A program made the translations under genes and the position numbers. The notes below the pieces were generated by a model. The model was not told the origin of the DNA. It made no database searches and saw only the letters and a program-made list of their open reading frames with translations. Shown in pieces: positions 7,810-16,662 of a stretch of 51,325 nucleotides of DNA (the first letter of the stretch is position 1; every line of letters starts with the position of its first letter). This DNA comes from Erysipelotrichaceae bacterium (GTDB taxonomy: Bacteria; Bacillota_I; Bacilli_A; Erysipelotrichales; Coprobacillaceae): contig JAGZJH010000012.1 of assembly GCA_018365815.1 (NCBI GenBank), positions 1 through 51,325 of the forward strand, written 5' to 3'.

Positions 7810-9193
7810 CCATATCAAGTTTAATTAATTGATTTAATTCTACAGCATATTCCATTGGTAATTCACGACTAAACGGTTCGATAAATCCCATTACAATCAT
7901 TTCAGTCGCTTCTTGTTTTGTTAACCCACGACTCATAAGATAAAATAATTGTTCTTCTGACACTTTAGAAACAGTTGCTTCATGTTCAATTGTTGAAGAA
8001 TCATTTAATACTTCATTCATTGGCACTGTATCCGAAGTAGAAATTGCATCTAAAATTAAAGTATCACATTCTACTTTTGATTTAGCGTTATGAGCCTTTG
8101 AACCATGTGTAACAATTCCACGATAATTTACTTTTCCGCCACCACGAGAAATTGATTTAGAAATAATATTTGATGATGTATTAGGGGCGATATGAATCAT
8201 TTTTGCTCCCGCATCTAAAATTTGCTCTTTGCCGGCAACTGCAATTGAAATACAAGTCGCTCTTGAGCCTTCTCCAGCTAAAATAACAGCAGGATATTTC
8301 ATTGTAATACCAGAACCAACATTTCCATCAATCCATTCCATCGAAGCATTTTTATCACATCTAGCACGTTTAGTCACCAAATTTAAGATATTATTTGACC
8401 AGTTTTGGACTGTTGAATAACGACATTTCCCACCTTCTAAAACAATAATTTCAACCACTGCAGCATGTAATGAATCATTAGAATAAGTAGGTGCTGTACA
8501 TCCTTCAACATAATGCACATCTGCCCCTTCATCAACTATAATTAATGTACGTTCAAATTGCCCCATTTGTTCAGAATTAATCCTAAAATAAGATTGTAAA
8601 GGTTTTTCTAATTTAACACCTTTAGGAACATAAATAAACGAACCTCCTGACCAAACTGCACCATTTAATGCTGAAAACTTATTATCTGTATAAGGCACTA
8701 CTGTATTAAAATATTTTTTAAAAAGTTCTGGATATTCTCTTAACGCACTATCAGTATCTAAAAAAACAACCCCTTTTTCTTCAACTTCTTTTAACATATT
8801 ATGATAAACTACTTCAGATTCATATTGAGTGGATACCCCTGCTAAAAACTTTTGTTCAGCTTCTGGGATACCTAATTTATCAAAAGTGTCTTTAATCTTT
8901 TCAGGGACTTCCTCCCATGAGGTTTCTTGACGATCACTTGGTTTTATATAATACGTATATTCATCAAAATTAATTGAAGATAAATCAACACCCCAAGTAG
9001 GCATTGGACGACTCATAAAATGATGAAAAGATTTTAATCTAAATTCAAGCATCCATTCCGGTTCTTTTTTAATTTTTGAAATCTCACGAATTGTTTCTTC
9101 TGTTAATCCTTTATTTGTTTTATATACAGAAACATCTCCATCATTAAAGCCATATTTATATTCTTGTTCGTTTAGAATATCTTGATTACTCAT
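7793..9193 (-). CDS. sufB: Fe-S cluster assembly scaffold SufB
   Basis: A SufB scaffold subunit of normal length (466 aa). It opens with YKYGFNDGDVSVYKTNKGL and carries the core AVWSGGSFIYVPKGV and the conserved EGCTAP segment near residue 230. The C-terminal half has VSEEQLFYLMSRGLTKQEA, shared with SufD. SufB pairs with SufC and SufD to build 4Fe-4S clusters in the cytoplasm. It is the last suf gene in the order C-D-S-U-B, directly after sufU. Confidence 0.97.
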   Translation of the reverse strand: MSNQDILNEQEYKYGFNDGDVSVYKTNKGLTEETIREISKIKKEPEWMLEFRLKSFHHFMSRPMPTWGVDLSSINFDEYTYYIKPSDRQETSWEEVPEKIKDTFDKLGIPEAEQKFLAGVSTQYESEVVYHNMLKEVEEKGVVFLDTDSALREYPELFKKYFNTVVPYTDNKFSALNGAVWSGGSFIYVPKGVKLEKPLQSYFRINSEQMGQFERTLIIVDEGADVHYVEGCTAPTYSNDSLHAAVVEIIVLEGGKCRYSTVQNWSNNILNLVTKRARCDKNASMEWIDGNVGSGITMKYPAVILAGEGSRATCISIAVAGKEQILDAGAKMIHIAPNTSSNIISKSISRGGGKVNYRGIVTHGSKAHNAKSKVECDTLILDAISTSDTVPMNEVLNDSSTIEHEATVSKVSEEQLFYLMSRGLTKQEATEMIVMGFIEPFSRELPMEYAVELNQLIKLDMDGSIG

Positions 9194-9637
9194 TTAATCA
9201 CCTACTTTTTCATTTTCTATTAGCTTTTGGATACCCATCCAACCTAGTGTTGCACATTTAATACGATTAGCCTGTTTGTATGTGTTTTTAAAGGCAATTG
9301 CTTCTTCAAGCAATTCTTCATCATAAGGTTGTTCATGGATCATGTTCATGTATTGTTCAATGATATGATTTGCCTCCTCAAAACTTTTTCCGATTAATAA
9401 TTCCGTCATAATTGAAGTTGAAGAAGTACAAATTGCACAAGCCTCTCCATCAAAACGAATATCTTCAATAGTTTGACCATTAAACTTTGCTTGAATATTA
9501 ATGTTATCAATACAAGTTTCACTATCCATATTTATTTCTTTATAACTAGGATCACTTACTAACTCGTGATGACGAGGGTATTCATAGTGATCCATAATAA
9601 TTTGTCTTAAAATCATTGGATCATCAAAAGAATGCAT
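9194..9637 (-). CDS. sufU: SufU, zinc-dependent sulfurtransferase of the SUF system
   Basis: The family's zinc ligands are all present: C42 and D44 in SETCIDN, C67 in EACAIC and C128 in RIKCATLGW, at the positions known from Bacillus subtilis SufU. SufU takes persulfide sulfur from SufS and passes it to the SufBCD scaffold. Length 147 aa is normal. The start overlaps the last 14 bases of sufS, and a GGAGAT lies about 10 bases upstream. Confidence 0.95.
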   Translation of the reverse strand: MHSFDDPMILRQIIMDHYEYPRHHELVSDPSYKEINMDSETCIDNINIQAKFNGQTIEDIRFDGEACAICTSSTSIMTELLIGKSFEEANHIIEQYMNMIHEQPYDEELLEEAIAFKNTYKQANRIKCATLGWMGIQKLIENEKVGD

Positions 9638-10853
9638 CTAAAAAGTCATCTCCTTTCTTACACGCTTCAACCAAGGCATCAATTTCTTCAAAAGTATTGT
9701 AAAAATACAATGATACTCTTAGTGTTTGACTTACTCCTAAAAATTCTTCTAAAATCTTAGCACAATGTTGTCCTGCTCTAACAGCAATTCCTTTACTATT
9801 TAATAAGGATGCACCATCTTGTGAAAATACACCTTTAAGATTAAACGAAATTGGACCCGTGCTTGAATCTTTATTGTAAATTTCAACATTGTCTAATTTA
9901 GATAATTGTTGAATCGCATATTGACGTAATTGTTTTTCATATGCCTCAATTTCGTCCATTCCTATTGACATTAAATAATCAACTGCTGCTCCAAGTCCAA
10001 TTGCTCCTTCAATATTAGGTGTTCCCACTTCAAATTTAGCCGGTGCATTTTTTAATGTCACTACACCACAACTATTGTATCTAGCATTAGAACCCCCACC
10101 AAAACGAATAGGATTAGCATCTTGAAGTAATGGATATTTGCCATACATTACCCCTATTCCGGTTGGACCACACATCTTATGCCCTGAAAAAACTAAGAAA
10201 TCTATATCTAAATCTTGAACATCTGTTTTTTGATGCGGAACACTTTGTGCACCATCTACAATCATGATAATTCCATGTTCGTGGGCTAATGAAGTAATTT
10301 CTTTAATAGGTGCTTCATATCCTAGAACATTGGTAATCATTGCAAGTGAAATATATTTTGTATTAGGTGTAATCGCTTTTTTAACGTTTTCGATTGTGAT
10401 GCGACCATGCTCATCTAAATCAATATATTTGACTACTGCATTTTTTACTTTTGCTATTTCAAACCATGGTAAAGTATTTGATGCATGTTCAGCCATGCTG
10501 ATTAAAATTTCTTCGCCACTTTGAATATGCGAATATACATAACCAAAAGCAATTAAGTTTAATGATTCAGATGCTCCAGATGTAAATACTATTTCTTTAT
10601 CTTCTTTAGCGTTAATAAAATCAGCAATTTTCTTTCTTGCGCCTTCAAAAGCACTATCAACTTCATAACTTAAGTCATAATCCCCTCGATGGGCATTACC
10701 GGAATAATTGCTTAAATATTCACAAACAGCATCAATCACTTTTTTTGGTTTTAAAGTTGTTGCACCACTATCTAAATAAATAAGTGGTTTTCCTTGCATT
10801 TTTTTATTGATAATCATCGGAAAATCTTGACGGATTTTTTCAATATTCAACAT
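9624..10853 (-). CDS. sufS: cysteine desulfurase SufS
   Basis: A group II cysteine desulfurase of 409 aa. It opens with IRQDFPMI and YLDSGATTLKPK, the pyridoxal phosphate lysine lies in VFSGHKMCGPTGIGVMYG, and the catalytic cysteine is in VRAGQHCAKIL. It removes sulfur from cysteine as a persulfide, which SufU accepts. It starts at the base after the sufD stop region, so the suf genes are translated as a tight unit. Confidence 0.97.
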   Translation of the reverse strand: MLNIEKIRQDFPMIINKKMQGKPLIYLDSGATTLKPKKVIDAVCEYLSNYSGNAHRGDYDLSYEVDSAFEGARKKIADFINAKEDKEIVFTSGASESLNLIAFGYVYSHIQSGEEILISMAEHASNTLPWFEIAKVKNAVVKYIDLDEHGRITIENVKKAITPNTKYISLAMITNVLGYEAPIKEITSLAHEHGIIMIVDGAQSVPHQKTDVQDLDIDFLVFSGHKMCGPTGIGVMYGKYPLLQDANPIRFGGGSNARYNSCGVVTLKNAPAKFEVGTPNIEGAIGLGAAVDYLMSIGMDEIEAYEKQLRQYAIQQLSKLDNVEIYNKDSSTGPISFNLKGVFSQDGASLLNSKGIAVRAGQHCAKILEEFLGVSQTLRVSLYFYNTFEEIDALVEACKKGDDFLDAFF

Positions 10854-11753
10854 CTAATCACCCATTCTTCTTTCAAGTGTTTGAACAAATGTTTGTTTTA
10901 CAGTTTCATTTTGAATAACATCAACAACCGGCATTAAATAGCCATATGTAATCAATTGCATTGCTTGTTGTTTATTTAATCCTCTTGATTGTAAATAAAA
11001 CAAATGTTCTTCATCCATTTTACCAACCCCTGCTGCATGAGATGCTTTAACATCATATTCATCTATATATAAATAAGGATTAGCTTGTGCTTTACACCCT
11101 TGATCAAATACCATGATTTTACTTGTTTGATGCGTTTCTGATTGATAATTTCCTTTTTCAATTTTTCCCACACCATCAAAACATAATTTTCCATGATCTT
11201 TAACCACACCATAGTTACTCATTCTTCCATACGTATGAGGTTTTAAATGCACTAATGAAATTCTAATTTTCTTATCAAACGATTCACTTGATAATGCTGC
11301 AATTTTAATTTCTGCATAAGCTTGCTCACCGATGAGTTGATATTCGTATTTTCCTTCAACATCACTTAACGATAATTCTGCATAAGCACTTTCAATATGT
11401 GCATTTTGATGCACATAATTGATTTCTTTAACATTAGCCTGACTTGAAGATTCATTTAATATCAACATAGCAAGCGTAGCATTTTCTTTAACTTCTAAAG
11501 TACGTTGGTATAAAAGATTATTTTGAATTAATCTTGTTTCAATTAATTCTACATTAGCATTTTTTTCAATCACACAACAAATATTACGAGGTTTATTTTC
11601 TAATTCAACCACTAATTCAAAATTAATGGGTTGTTCATTATTAAATATTAATGTGTCATTTTCAAAAGTAACTCCATGAGGTAATTTTGACTTTTTAACT
11701 GTAGAATCACTTAAATGTAAATAATAATGTATTCCATTCATTACTTCTGCCAT
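10854..11753 (-). CDS. sufD: Fe-S cluster assembly protein SufD
   Basis: SufD is the SufB paralogue of the SufBC2D complex. The C-terminal domain is diagnostic: VKASHAAGVGKMDEEHLFYL, then RGLNKQQAMQLITYGYLMPV. The protein is short (about 300 aa), normal for this lineage. I place the start at ATG 11753, one base after the sufC stop; a GTG at 11783 in the same frame would overlap sufC and seems less likely. Its N-terminal half is poorly conserved, as usual. Confidence 0.92.
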   Translation of the reverse strand: MAEVMNGIHYYLHLSDSTVKKSKLPHGVTFENDTLIFNNEQPINFELVVELENKPRNICCVIEKNANVELIETRLIQNNLLYQRTLEVKENATLAMLILNESSSQANVKEINYVHQNAHIESAYAELSLSDVEGKYEYQLIGEQAYAEIKIAALSSESFDKKIRISLVHLKPHTYGRMSNYGVVKDHGKLCFDGVGKIEKGNYQSETHQTSKIMVFDQGCKAQANPYLYIDEYDVKASHAAGVGKMDEEHLFYLQSRGLNKQQAMQLITYGYLMPVVDVIQNETVKQTFVQTLERRMGD

Positions 11754-11754
11754 A

Positions 11755-12570
11755 TTATTTACCAAATCTTTCTTTATGTGCACAGTTTTCTAAAATAATC
11801 GGTTGTTTTTCATCTTCACTATCAAGATCGATCCCAAGTTCTTTTACCCAAACATAGCCCTCTTTATCAATTTTTTCAATCACCTCATAGCCACCTTCTA
11901 AAACAACTTTTCCAGCGACTAATACATGAACATGAGTAGGTGGAACTAATTCAAATAAACGTTCATAATGTGAAACCATCACACACCCAAAATTTTCACC
12001 TCTCATTGAATTAATCGCTTCTGAAACTACTCGTAATGCATCTACATCTAAACCTGAATCAATTTCATCAAGTAAAGCAAATTTAGGTTGTAATAACTTC
12101 ATTTGAAGAATTTCATTACGTTTCTTTTCACCACCAGAAAATCCTTCATTTAAATAACGATGTGCTAAATTCGGATCCATTTCTAATTCTTCAATATTCT
12201 TATCTAATGTACGAATGAATTTAAATAATGAAATTGGTTTTTCTAATCTTGAATTAATTGCAGATTTAAGAAAATCTGAATTTGTTACCCCTGGTATTTC
12301 TTGAGGATATTGCATACCTAAAAATAAACCTGCTCTTGCACGTTCATCAACTGACATACTTAATACATCTTGACCATCTAATAAAATCTCACCTTGAGTC
12401 ACAACATATTTAGGGTGTCCCATAATAGTAGATAATAAAGTTGATTTTCCATTACCATTAGGTCCCATAATTGCATGAATTTCTCCAGTGTTTATTGTAA
12501 GGTTAATCCCTTTTAAAATTTCTTTCTCCCCTACAGTTACATATAAATCTTTAATAATTAAAGTCGACAT
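11755..12570 (-). CDS. sufC: Fe-S assembly ATPase SufC
   Basis: An ABC-type ATPase without a membrane partner. Walker A is GPNGNGKST (about 36-44), the signature is FSGGEKKRNEI and Walker B is FALLDEIDSGLD, all in SufC form. It drives shape changes in SufBD during cluster assembly. It is the first suf gene; AAAGGGG stands before the ATG and a consensus-like promoter lies about 220 bases upstream. A C-terminal extension of about 15 residues after the usual end overlaps the upstream in-frame start region of sufD. Confidence 0.96.
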   Translation of the reverse strand: MSTLIIKDLYVTVGEKEILKGINLTINTGEIHAIMGPNGNGKSTLLSTIMGHPKYVVTQGEILLDGQDVLSMSVDERARAGLFLGMQYPQEIPGVTNSDFLKSAINSRLEKPISLFKFIRTLDKNIEELEMDPNLAHRYLNEGFSGGEKKRNEILQMKLLQPKFALLDEIDSGLDVDALRVVSEAINSMRGENFGCVMVSHYERLFELVPPTHVHVLVAGKVVLEGGYEVIEKIDKEGYVWVKELGIDLDSEDEKQPIILENCAHKERFGK

Positions 12571-12901
12571 TGTATCGCCCCTTTCTATGATATTTTATTA
12601 AAAATTACGTTTAAACTCAAATGAAATGATACTTTTTTAAATATTTTTTACTTACTTTATTATTTCTTATCAATATTCATTTAAAACGGAACTTTATACT
12701 ATCTAAATCAAATTAGATATATCATTAAGTTGTAAATTAAAATAGGACATTATTTTACTAATTCCCTCATATTCTTCACTTACAATCTATAATTATACTA
12801 GAAATTTCACGAAAGCTCAAAACTTTAGTTTTTTAACTTAGAAAAAAAACTTATAAAAATTTAAAAATATGCTATATTTAAATAAGAGGGAGGATTATCT
12901 T
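12571..12901. other. divergent intergenic region between sufC and the AI-2E gene
   Basis: The region has no gene. It holds the suf promoter (12792-12820, minus), the ribosome site of the plus-strand permease (GGGAGG near 12888) and a short A/T hairpin near 12820-12835. I see no riboswitch fold and no clear IscR/SufR-like operator in the leader. Confidence 0.5.
12792..12820 (-). promoter_or_regulatory. sigma-A type promoter of the suf operon
   Basis: On the minus strand TTGAGC (12820-12815) and TATAAT (12797-12792) are 17 bases apart. It would give a leader of about 215 bases before sufC. Confidence 0.6.
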
Positions 12902-13966
12902 ATGTCACACTTAAAAAAATTTATACAAAAACTCAGTAGTCGTCAATTCATGTTTACAATACTCAATATTTTAGGTCTGGCAATTATTATTTATATTCTT
13001 TATGCCACTGCCTCATTCTGGTCTGACTGGATTCATATTATATTTAAAATTATTAAACCGTTTTTAATCGGCTTTGCAATTGCATATGTCTTTGAACCAT
13101 TTGTTTCTTTTTTAGAAAAACATCATATTAAAAGAATGATTGGGATTACCATTGTCATCTTTTCACTTATTACGTTAATCTTCACTTTTTTAGGTACACT
13201 ATTACCCTTACTTTATGAAAATGCCAATGAATTAGCAAATACATTTACATATGGAATTCAAGAAATTGAAGTTATGTTTTTAAATTCTTTTAACATTGAT
13301 ATATCAGGAATTGCTTCTTTTTTAAGTACAAAGTTAAATGAAATGCTTCAATCAGATTTATTATTAGACACTTCATTAGAAATGGTGACCCAAGCATTAT
13401 CCTTTTTTGGAAATTTAATTATCTATGTTGTGTTAAGTGTATATTTTTTATCAGACTATCAAAAAGTAAGACATGGTATTAAAAAAATCGCATTATTAAT
13501 TCATCCCAATTGCCCCCATTATCTAAAATGCATTGACGAACAATTAAATGAATACATTAAAGCATTTATTACTTTAATGGTTATTCAAGGGATTATGTAT
13601 GGAATCATGTACGGATTACTTGGTCACCCTAACTGGTTTGTTTTAGGATTGCTTGCGGGAATTAGTGGTATTTTTCCATATATTGGTCCGATTATTGCAA
13701 ATATGTTTGGTTTTATTACAACATTAGGACTTGGTGGTATGAAGGTATTATTTTTATTAATTATGATTTTTATTTTATCAAATGTAGATTCTTATTACAT
13801 TACACCAAAGATTTATTCTAAAAAAATAGAAATAGAACCAATTTGGGTAATCTTTGGAATCCTTACCAGTTCTACTCTATTAGGTGCAATTGGTGTTGTA
13901 CTCGCAATGCCTGTTCTAGTTATTTTAAAAATAACTTATCAAACTTATAAAGCAAATCATAATTAA
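12902..13966 (+). CDS. AI-2E family transporter (PerM/YdiK-like membrane protein, 354 aa)
   Basis: Seven or eight membrane helices follow the family plan: two or three N-terminal helices, a soluble amphipathic middle (about 120-170), then the conserved block with GIMYGLLGHPNWFVLGLLAG, PYIGPIIANM and the C-terminal GAIGVVLAMPVLVIL. The family includes exporters of autoinducer-2 and Na+/H+ antiporters; the substrate cannot be told from sequence. ATG at 12902 is chosen because AGGGAGG lies 9 bases upstream; an ATG at 12869 has no site. A second family member lies at 31117. Confidence 0.85.
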   Translation: MSHLKKFIQKLSSRQFMFTILNILGLAIIIYILYATASFWSDWIHIIFKIIKPFLIGFAIAYVFEPFVSFLEKHHIKRMIGITIVIFSLITLIFTFLGTLLPLLYENANELANTFTYGIQEIEVMFLNSFNIDISGIASFLSTKLNEMLQSDLLLDTSLEMVTQALSFFGNLIIYVVLSVYFLSDYQKVRHGIKKIALLIHPNCPHYLKCIDEQLNEYIKAFITLMVIQGIMYGIMYGLLGHPNWFVLGLLAGISGIFPYIGPIIANMFGFITTLGLGGMKVLFLLIMIFILSNVDSYYITPKIYSKKIEIEPIWVIFGILTSSTLLGAIGVVLAMPVLVILKITYQTYKANHN

Positions 13967-13990
13967 AAAGGTGACTTAGATCACCTTTTT
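13965..13990 (+). terminator. intrinsic terminator after the first AI-2E gene
   Basis: AAAAAGGTGA and TCACCTTTTT form a 10-bp stem around CTTAGA, overlapping the stop codon. The symmetry lets it also terminate the two tiny minus-strand genes that converge on it. Confidence 0.85.
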
Positions 13991-13992
13991 AA

Positions 13993-14070
13993 TTACAAAA
14001 TACCACAAATAATAACTAACAAAATAAATAAAACTAAGATTAAAGTAAATGAATTTTCATGTGCTAGCAT
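13993..14070 (-). CDS. tiny YjcZ-like membrane peptide (25 aa)
   Basis: This frame is too short for normal gene finding. It starts MLAHENSFTLILVLFILLVI and ends CGIL. A charged head is followed by one helix with the LILVLFILLVII core seen in YjcZ-family sporulation peptides of Firmicutes. AAAGGGGG lies about 9 bases before ATG 14070. It is tandem with a homologous peptide just upstream. Function is unknown; in Bacillus, related peptides appear in spores. Confidence 0.65.
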   Translation of the reverse strand: MLAHENSFTLILVLFILLVIICGIL

Positions 14071-14090
14071 TTGTCATTCCCCCTTTTCAA

Positions 14091-14183
14091 TTAAATACAT
14101 ATACAACCGATAATAATGAGTAAAATAAATAAAACTAGCATTAATACAAATGGATTTTTTCTTTTTTGACATTCTTCTATCAT
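14091..14183 (-). CDS. tiny YjcZ-like membrane peptide (30 aa)
   Basis: The frame begins MIEECQKRKNPFVLMLVLFI and ends LLIIIGCICI. Its core VLMLVLFILLIIIG parallels that of the next peptide downstream, so the two are tandem paralogues. A ribosome site (GGGGTGA) precedes ATG 14183. Upstream, the minus strand has CATAATATA (14215-14207), which resembles the -10 element of late sporulation sigma factors, but I found no matching -35 at the usual distance. Confidence 0.65.
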   Translation of the reverse strand: MIEECQKRKNPFVLMLVLFILLIIIGCICI

Positions 14184-14253
14184 AATTTCACCCCTTGTCC
14201 TTACTATATATTATGGGAAAATGAATAATCATTTTGTGTTTTAGCCTATTATA

Positions 14254-14282
14254 TTGAAAAAAAATAATAAAACATATATAAT
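14254..14282 (+). promoter_or_regulatory. sigma-A promoter of the prsA-like pair
   Basis: TTGAAA (14254-14259) and TATAAT (14277-14282) with a 17-base spacer, 28 bases before the prsA start codon. Confidence 0.8.
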
Positions 14283-14309
14283 AGAGATGTTAAAATTGAG
14301 GAGGAGACT

Positions 14310-15272
14310 ATGAAAATTAACAAATTAGCTACGGCGACAATTGCTTCAATGTTGATGCTATCTGGCTGTGCAAGTACATCACATTCTAAAGTTGTTGACG
14401 GTAAAGATGCTTTATCTTCAGTTAATGAACAATATTATCTTGCTGATGATGCTTATAACGATTTAATCAATTCAAGTAATGCCGCTAAAAATTTATATCA
14501 AATATTCTTACAAAAATTATTTGAAAAAGAAGCTCCAGTAACTAAAGATATGAAAACTGAAGCAGATGTTTTAATTAAAGACATTAAATCAAATTATTCA
14601 GGAAAAGAAGAGGAATTACAAAACCAATTATCTCAAATGGGATATCGTGATTTAAATTCATATAAAGAAGGGTATATTGAATTTTTACAATACTCTGCTT
14701 TTGTTGACCAATATATCACTAATCATTTTGATGAAATTTTTGAGGATTATTACAACGTTGCCTCACCAAGATATGTGAGTCATATTTTAGTTAAAATGAC
14801 AGATCCTGATAATCCTACCGAAGAAGAAAGTGCAAAACTTAAAGAAGTTCAAGACTTATTAGCTGCTGGTAAATCATTTGAAGATGTAGCCACAGAATAT
14901 TCAGATGATACAACTGCTTCTAATCAAGGAAGTTTAGGTTTATGTGGTAAAAACACTTCATTTGTTACTGCTTTTAAAGAAGCCATGCTTAAATTAAATG
15001 AAGGTGAAGTTAGTGAACCAATTAAAACAGAATATGGTTACCATATCATTAAAGTTACAAGCACCAATAAAGATCAAATGAAAGAAGAACTGAACAAAAG
15101 TGGTTCTGCTTTAAGAGATTGGACTTCATCAACTTATTATGATAGTTATCTTGAATACGTTATTTACGACTCATATGAAATCACATATAACGATGAAACA
15201 ATTAAAAATTTAGTAGAAAATTACGTTCAATCTGCTTTAAAAGAACGTGAAAGTTCTAGAACTTCAAACTAG
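14310..15272 (+). CDS. prsA: PrsA-like foldase lipoprotein (peptidyl-prolyl isomerase)
   Basis: The N-terminus is a lipoprotein signal with lipobox LSGC (Cys at about residue 20). The parvulin domain (about 150-250) is clear: PRYVSHILVKMTDP, the repeated AAGKSFEDVATEYSDD, GSLG and EPIKTEYGYHIIKVTS. The flanks form the helical chaperone domain as in PrsA/SurA. It helps secreted proteins fold outside the membrane. GAGGAG precedes ATG 14310. Length 320 aa is normal. It leads a two-gene unit with another lipoprotein 12 bases after it. Confidence 0.92.
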   Translation: MKINKLATATIASMLMLSGCASTSHSKVVDGKDALSSVNEQYYLADDAYNDLINSSNAAKNLYQIFLQKLFEKEAPVTKDMKTEADVLIKDIKSNYSGKEEELQNQLSQMGYRDLNSYKEGYIEFLQYSAFVDQYITNHFDEIFEDYYNVASPRYVSHILVKMTDPDNPTEEESAKLKEVQDLLAAGKSFEDVATEYSDDTTASNQGSLGLCGKNTSFVTAFKEAMLKLNEGEVSEPIKTEYGYHIIKVTSTNKDQMKEELNKSGSALRDWTSSTYYDSYLEYVIYDSYEITYNDETIKNLVENYVQSALKERESSRTSN

Positions 15273-15284
15273 GAGAGTATGAAT

Positions 15285-16160
15285 ATGAAGAAAATATTAA
15301 TTATAATGGCCTTAGTTTTAGTAATTTCGGGTTGTTCATCTAAAACACCAATAACAAGTAAAGTTGATAATGGCAGTGATGTAGTTGCAACTGTGAATGG
15401 CATCAATGTCACTAAACAAGATATTTATACAACTTTACTTGCAAGTTCTGGGGCTAATTTAGTTATCGACCATTCATTACAAATGGTTGCAAATCAATTA
15501 ATTACTGATGAAGAAACTATTAATGCGAAAGTTGAAGAAACTATTGCTTCTTATATCAGTATGTTAGGAAGTGAGGATTCTTTTAATACTTACGTTAAAA
15601 ATAGTGGGTATGATACAGTTGATGAGTTTAAGGAAGCTCAAATTATCCCAAGTATCAAAATAACTCTATTAGTTAAACAATATATTGAAGAAAACTTTAC
15701 TGATTTAGCTAATGAATATGGTTATTCTTATATCCAAAGTTTTAAAGTTGATACTGAATCAGAAGCTTTAGAACTTATCAGTAAAATCAATTCTGGCGAA
15801 TTAACTTTTGAAGATGTCGCTAAAGAAAAAATGGGTAGTGGCACTGTTGCAAATGTTTTATGTTATACAAATGCAAGCACTACTTCTGTTGATTCAAATA
15901 TCGCTAGTCGTGCAACTTCCTTTACAACAATTGGATTATATGCTACTCCAATTGCGACTTCTGATTCTAAATACGCTGTAATCAATGTTGTAGATACTGA
16001 TCGTGAGGCTCATAAAGATGAAATTGTTACAAGTTTATTAGGAATTAGCAATGTTAATACAAAAGCACAAGCATATTTTTTAAGTCAAAATAACTTTGAA
16101 GTATATGAAAAAGGTCTTGCTGAAGATATTAAAGCCGTTAATGAAGATTATTTAAAATAA
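15285..16160 (+). CDS. PrsA/SurA-like lipoprotein with degenerate isomerase domain
   Basis: A second lipoprotein (lipobox ISGC). It has a SurA-type N-terminal start (VVATVNGINVTKQDIYTTLL) and the matching helical arms. In the isomerase position SALELISKINSGELTFEDVAKE-like elements remain (LISKINSGELTFEDVAKE), but the HILV strand and the GYHIIKV end are lost, so it probably acts as a chaperone without isomerase activity. ATG 15285 has AGGAG 9 bases upstream; ATG 15279 is too close to it. It ends at a terminator. Confidence 0.8.
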   Translation: MKKILIIMALVLVISGCSSKTPITSKVDNGSDVVATVNGINVTKQDIYTTLLASSGANLVIDHSLQMVANQLITDEETINAKVEETIASYISMLGSEDSFNTYVKNSGYDTVDEFKEAQIIPSIKITLLVKQYIEENFTDLANEYGYSYIQSFKVDTESEALELISKINSGELTFEDVAKEKMGSGTVANVLCYTNASTTSVDSNIASRATSFTTIGLYATPIATSDSKYAVINVVDTDREAHKDEIVTSLLGISNVNTKAQAYFLSQNNFEVYEKGLAEDIKAVNEDYLK

Positions 16161-16181
16161 GGGACACACTCCCTTATTTTT
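16154..16181 (+). terminator. intrinsic terminator after the lipoprotein pair
   Basis: AAAATAAGGGA and TCCCTTATTTT form an 11-bp stem around CACAC, running into T-rich sequence. It overlaps the stop codon, so the HIT gene that follows probably has its own start of transcription. Confidence 0.85.
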
Positions 16182-16213
16182 ATGTTAAAATATAACAAAG
16201 GAGGTTGTAATTA

Positions 16214-16615
16214 ATGTCAGATTGTATTTTTTGTAAAATTGCACAACATGAAATTAATAGTTATACACTTTATGAAGATGATAAATGTATCGCTATTTTA
16301 GACTTGTCACAAGCTACTTATGGTCATACTTTAGTGATTAGTAAAGAACACGCTAAAAATATCTTAGAAGTGAGTGATGAAACATTAATGCAAATGAGCA
16401 AAGTTGTAAAAAATTTATCCTTACAGATTAAAGAAAAATTAAATGCTGCTGGGATTAATGTTTTAACTAATGCCAATGAAGCAGCAGGTCAAACTGTTAT
16501 GCATTTTCATATTCATATTATTCCTCGTTATGATGACCATGATGGATTTAAACCACAACTTGCAAATAATGAAGGTAAGTACGATTTAGAAAAAATTAAA
16601 CAACAAATTATGTAA
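16214..16615 (+). CDS. HIT family nucleotide hydrolase (Hint-like)
   Basis: The zinc-binding opening CIFCKIAQ, the central GHTLVISKEH and the C-terminal histidine triad in MHFHIHIIPRY mark a Hint-type HIT protein that hydrolyses phosphoramidate or related bonds on purine nucleotides. In Bacillus the equivalent gene (hit) also lies next to prsA, so the synteny is conserved. Length 133 aa is normal and AAAGGAGG precedes the start. Confidence 0.93.
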   Translation: MSDCIFCKIAQHEINSYTLYEDDKCIAILDLSQATYGHTLVISKEHAKNILEVSDETLMQMSKVVKNLSLQIKEKLNAAGINVLTNANEAAGQTVMHFHIHIIPRYDDHDGFKPQLANNEGKYDLEKIKQQIM

Positions 16616-16616
16616 T

Positions 16617-16662
16617 AAAAAGAATTGCTGATGTAAATTAATTACACAAGCAATTCTTTTTT
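16617..16662. terminator. bidirectional terminator between HIT gene and yhaM
   Basis: GAATTGCT and AGCAATTC with A/T tails form the outer stem; an inner TGTAA/TTACA hairpin fills the loop. It separates two convergent genes and serves both. Confidence 0.8.
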
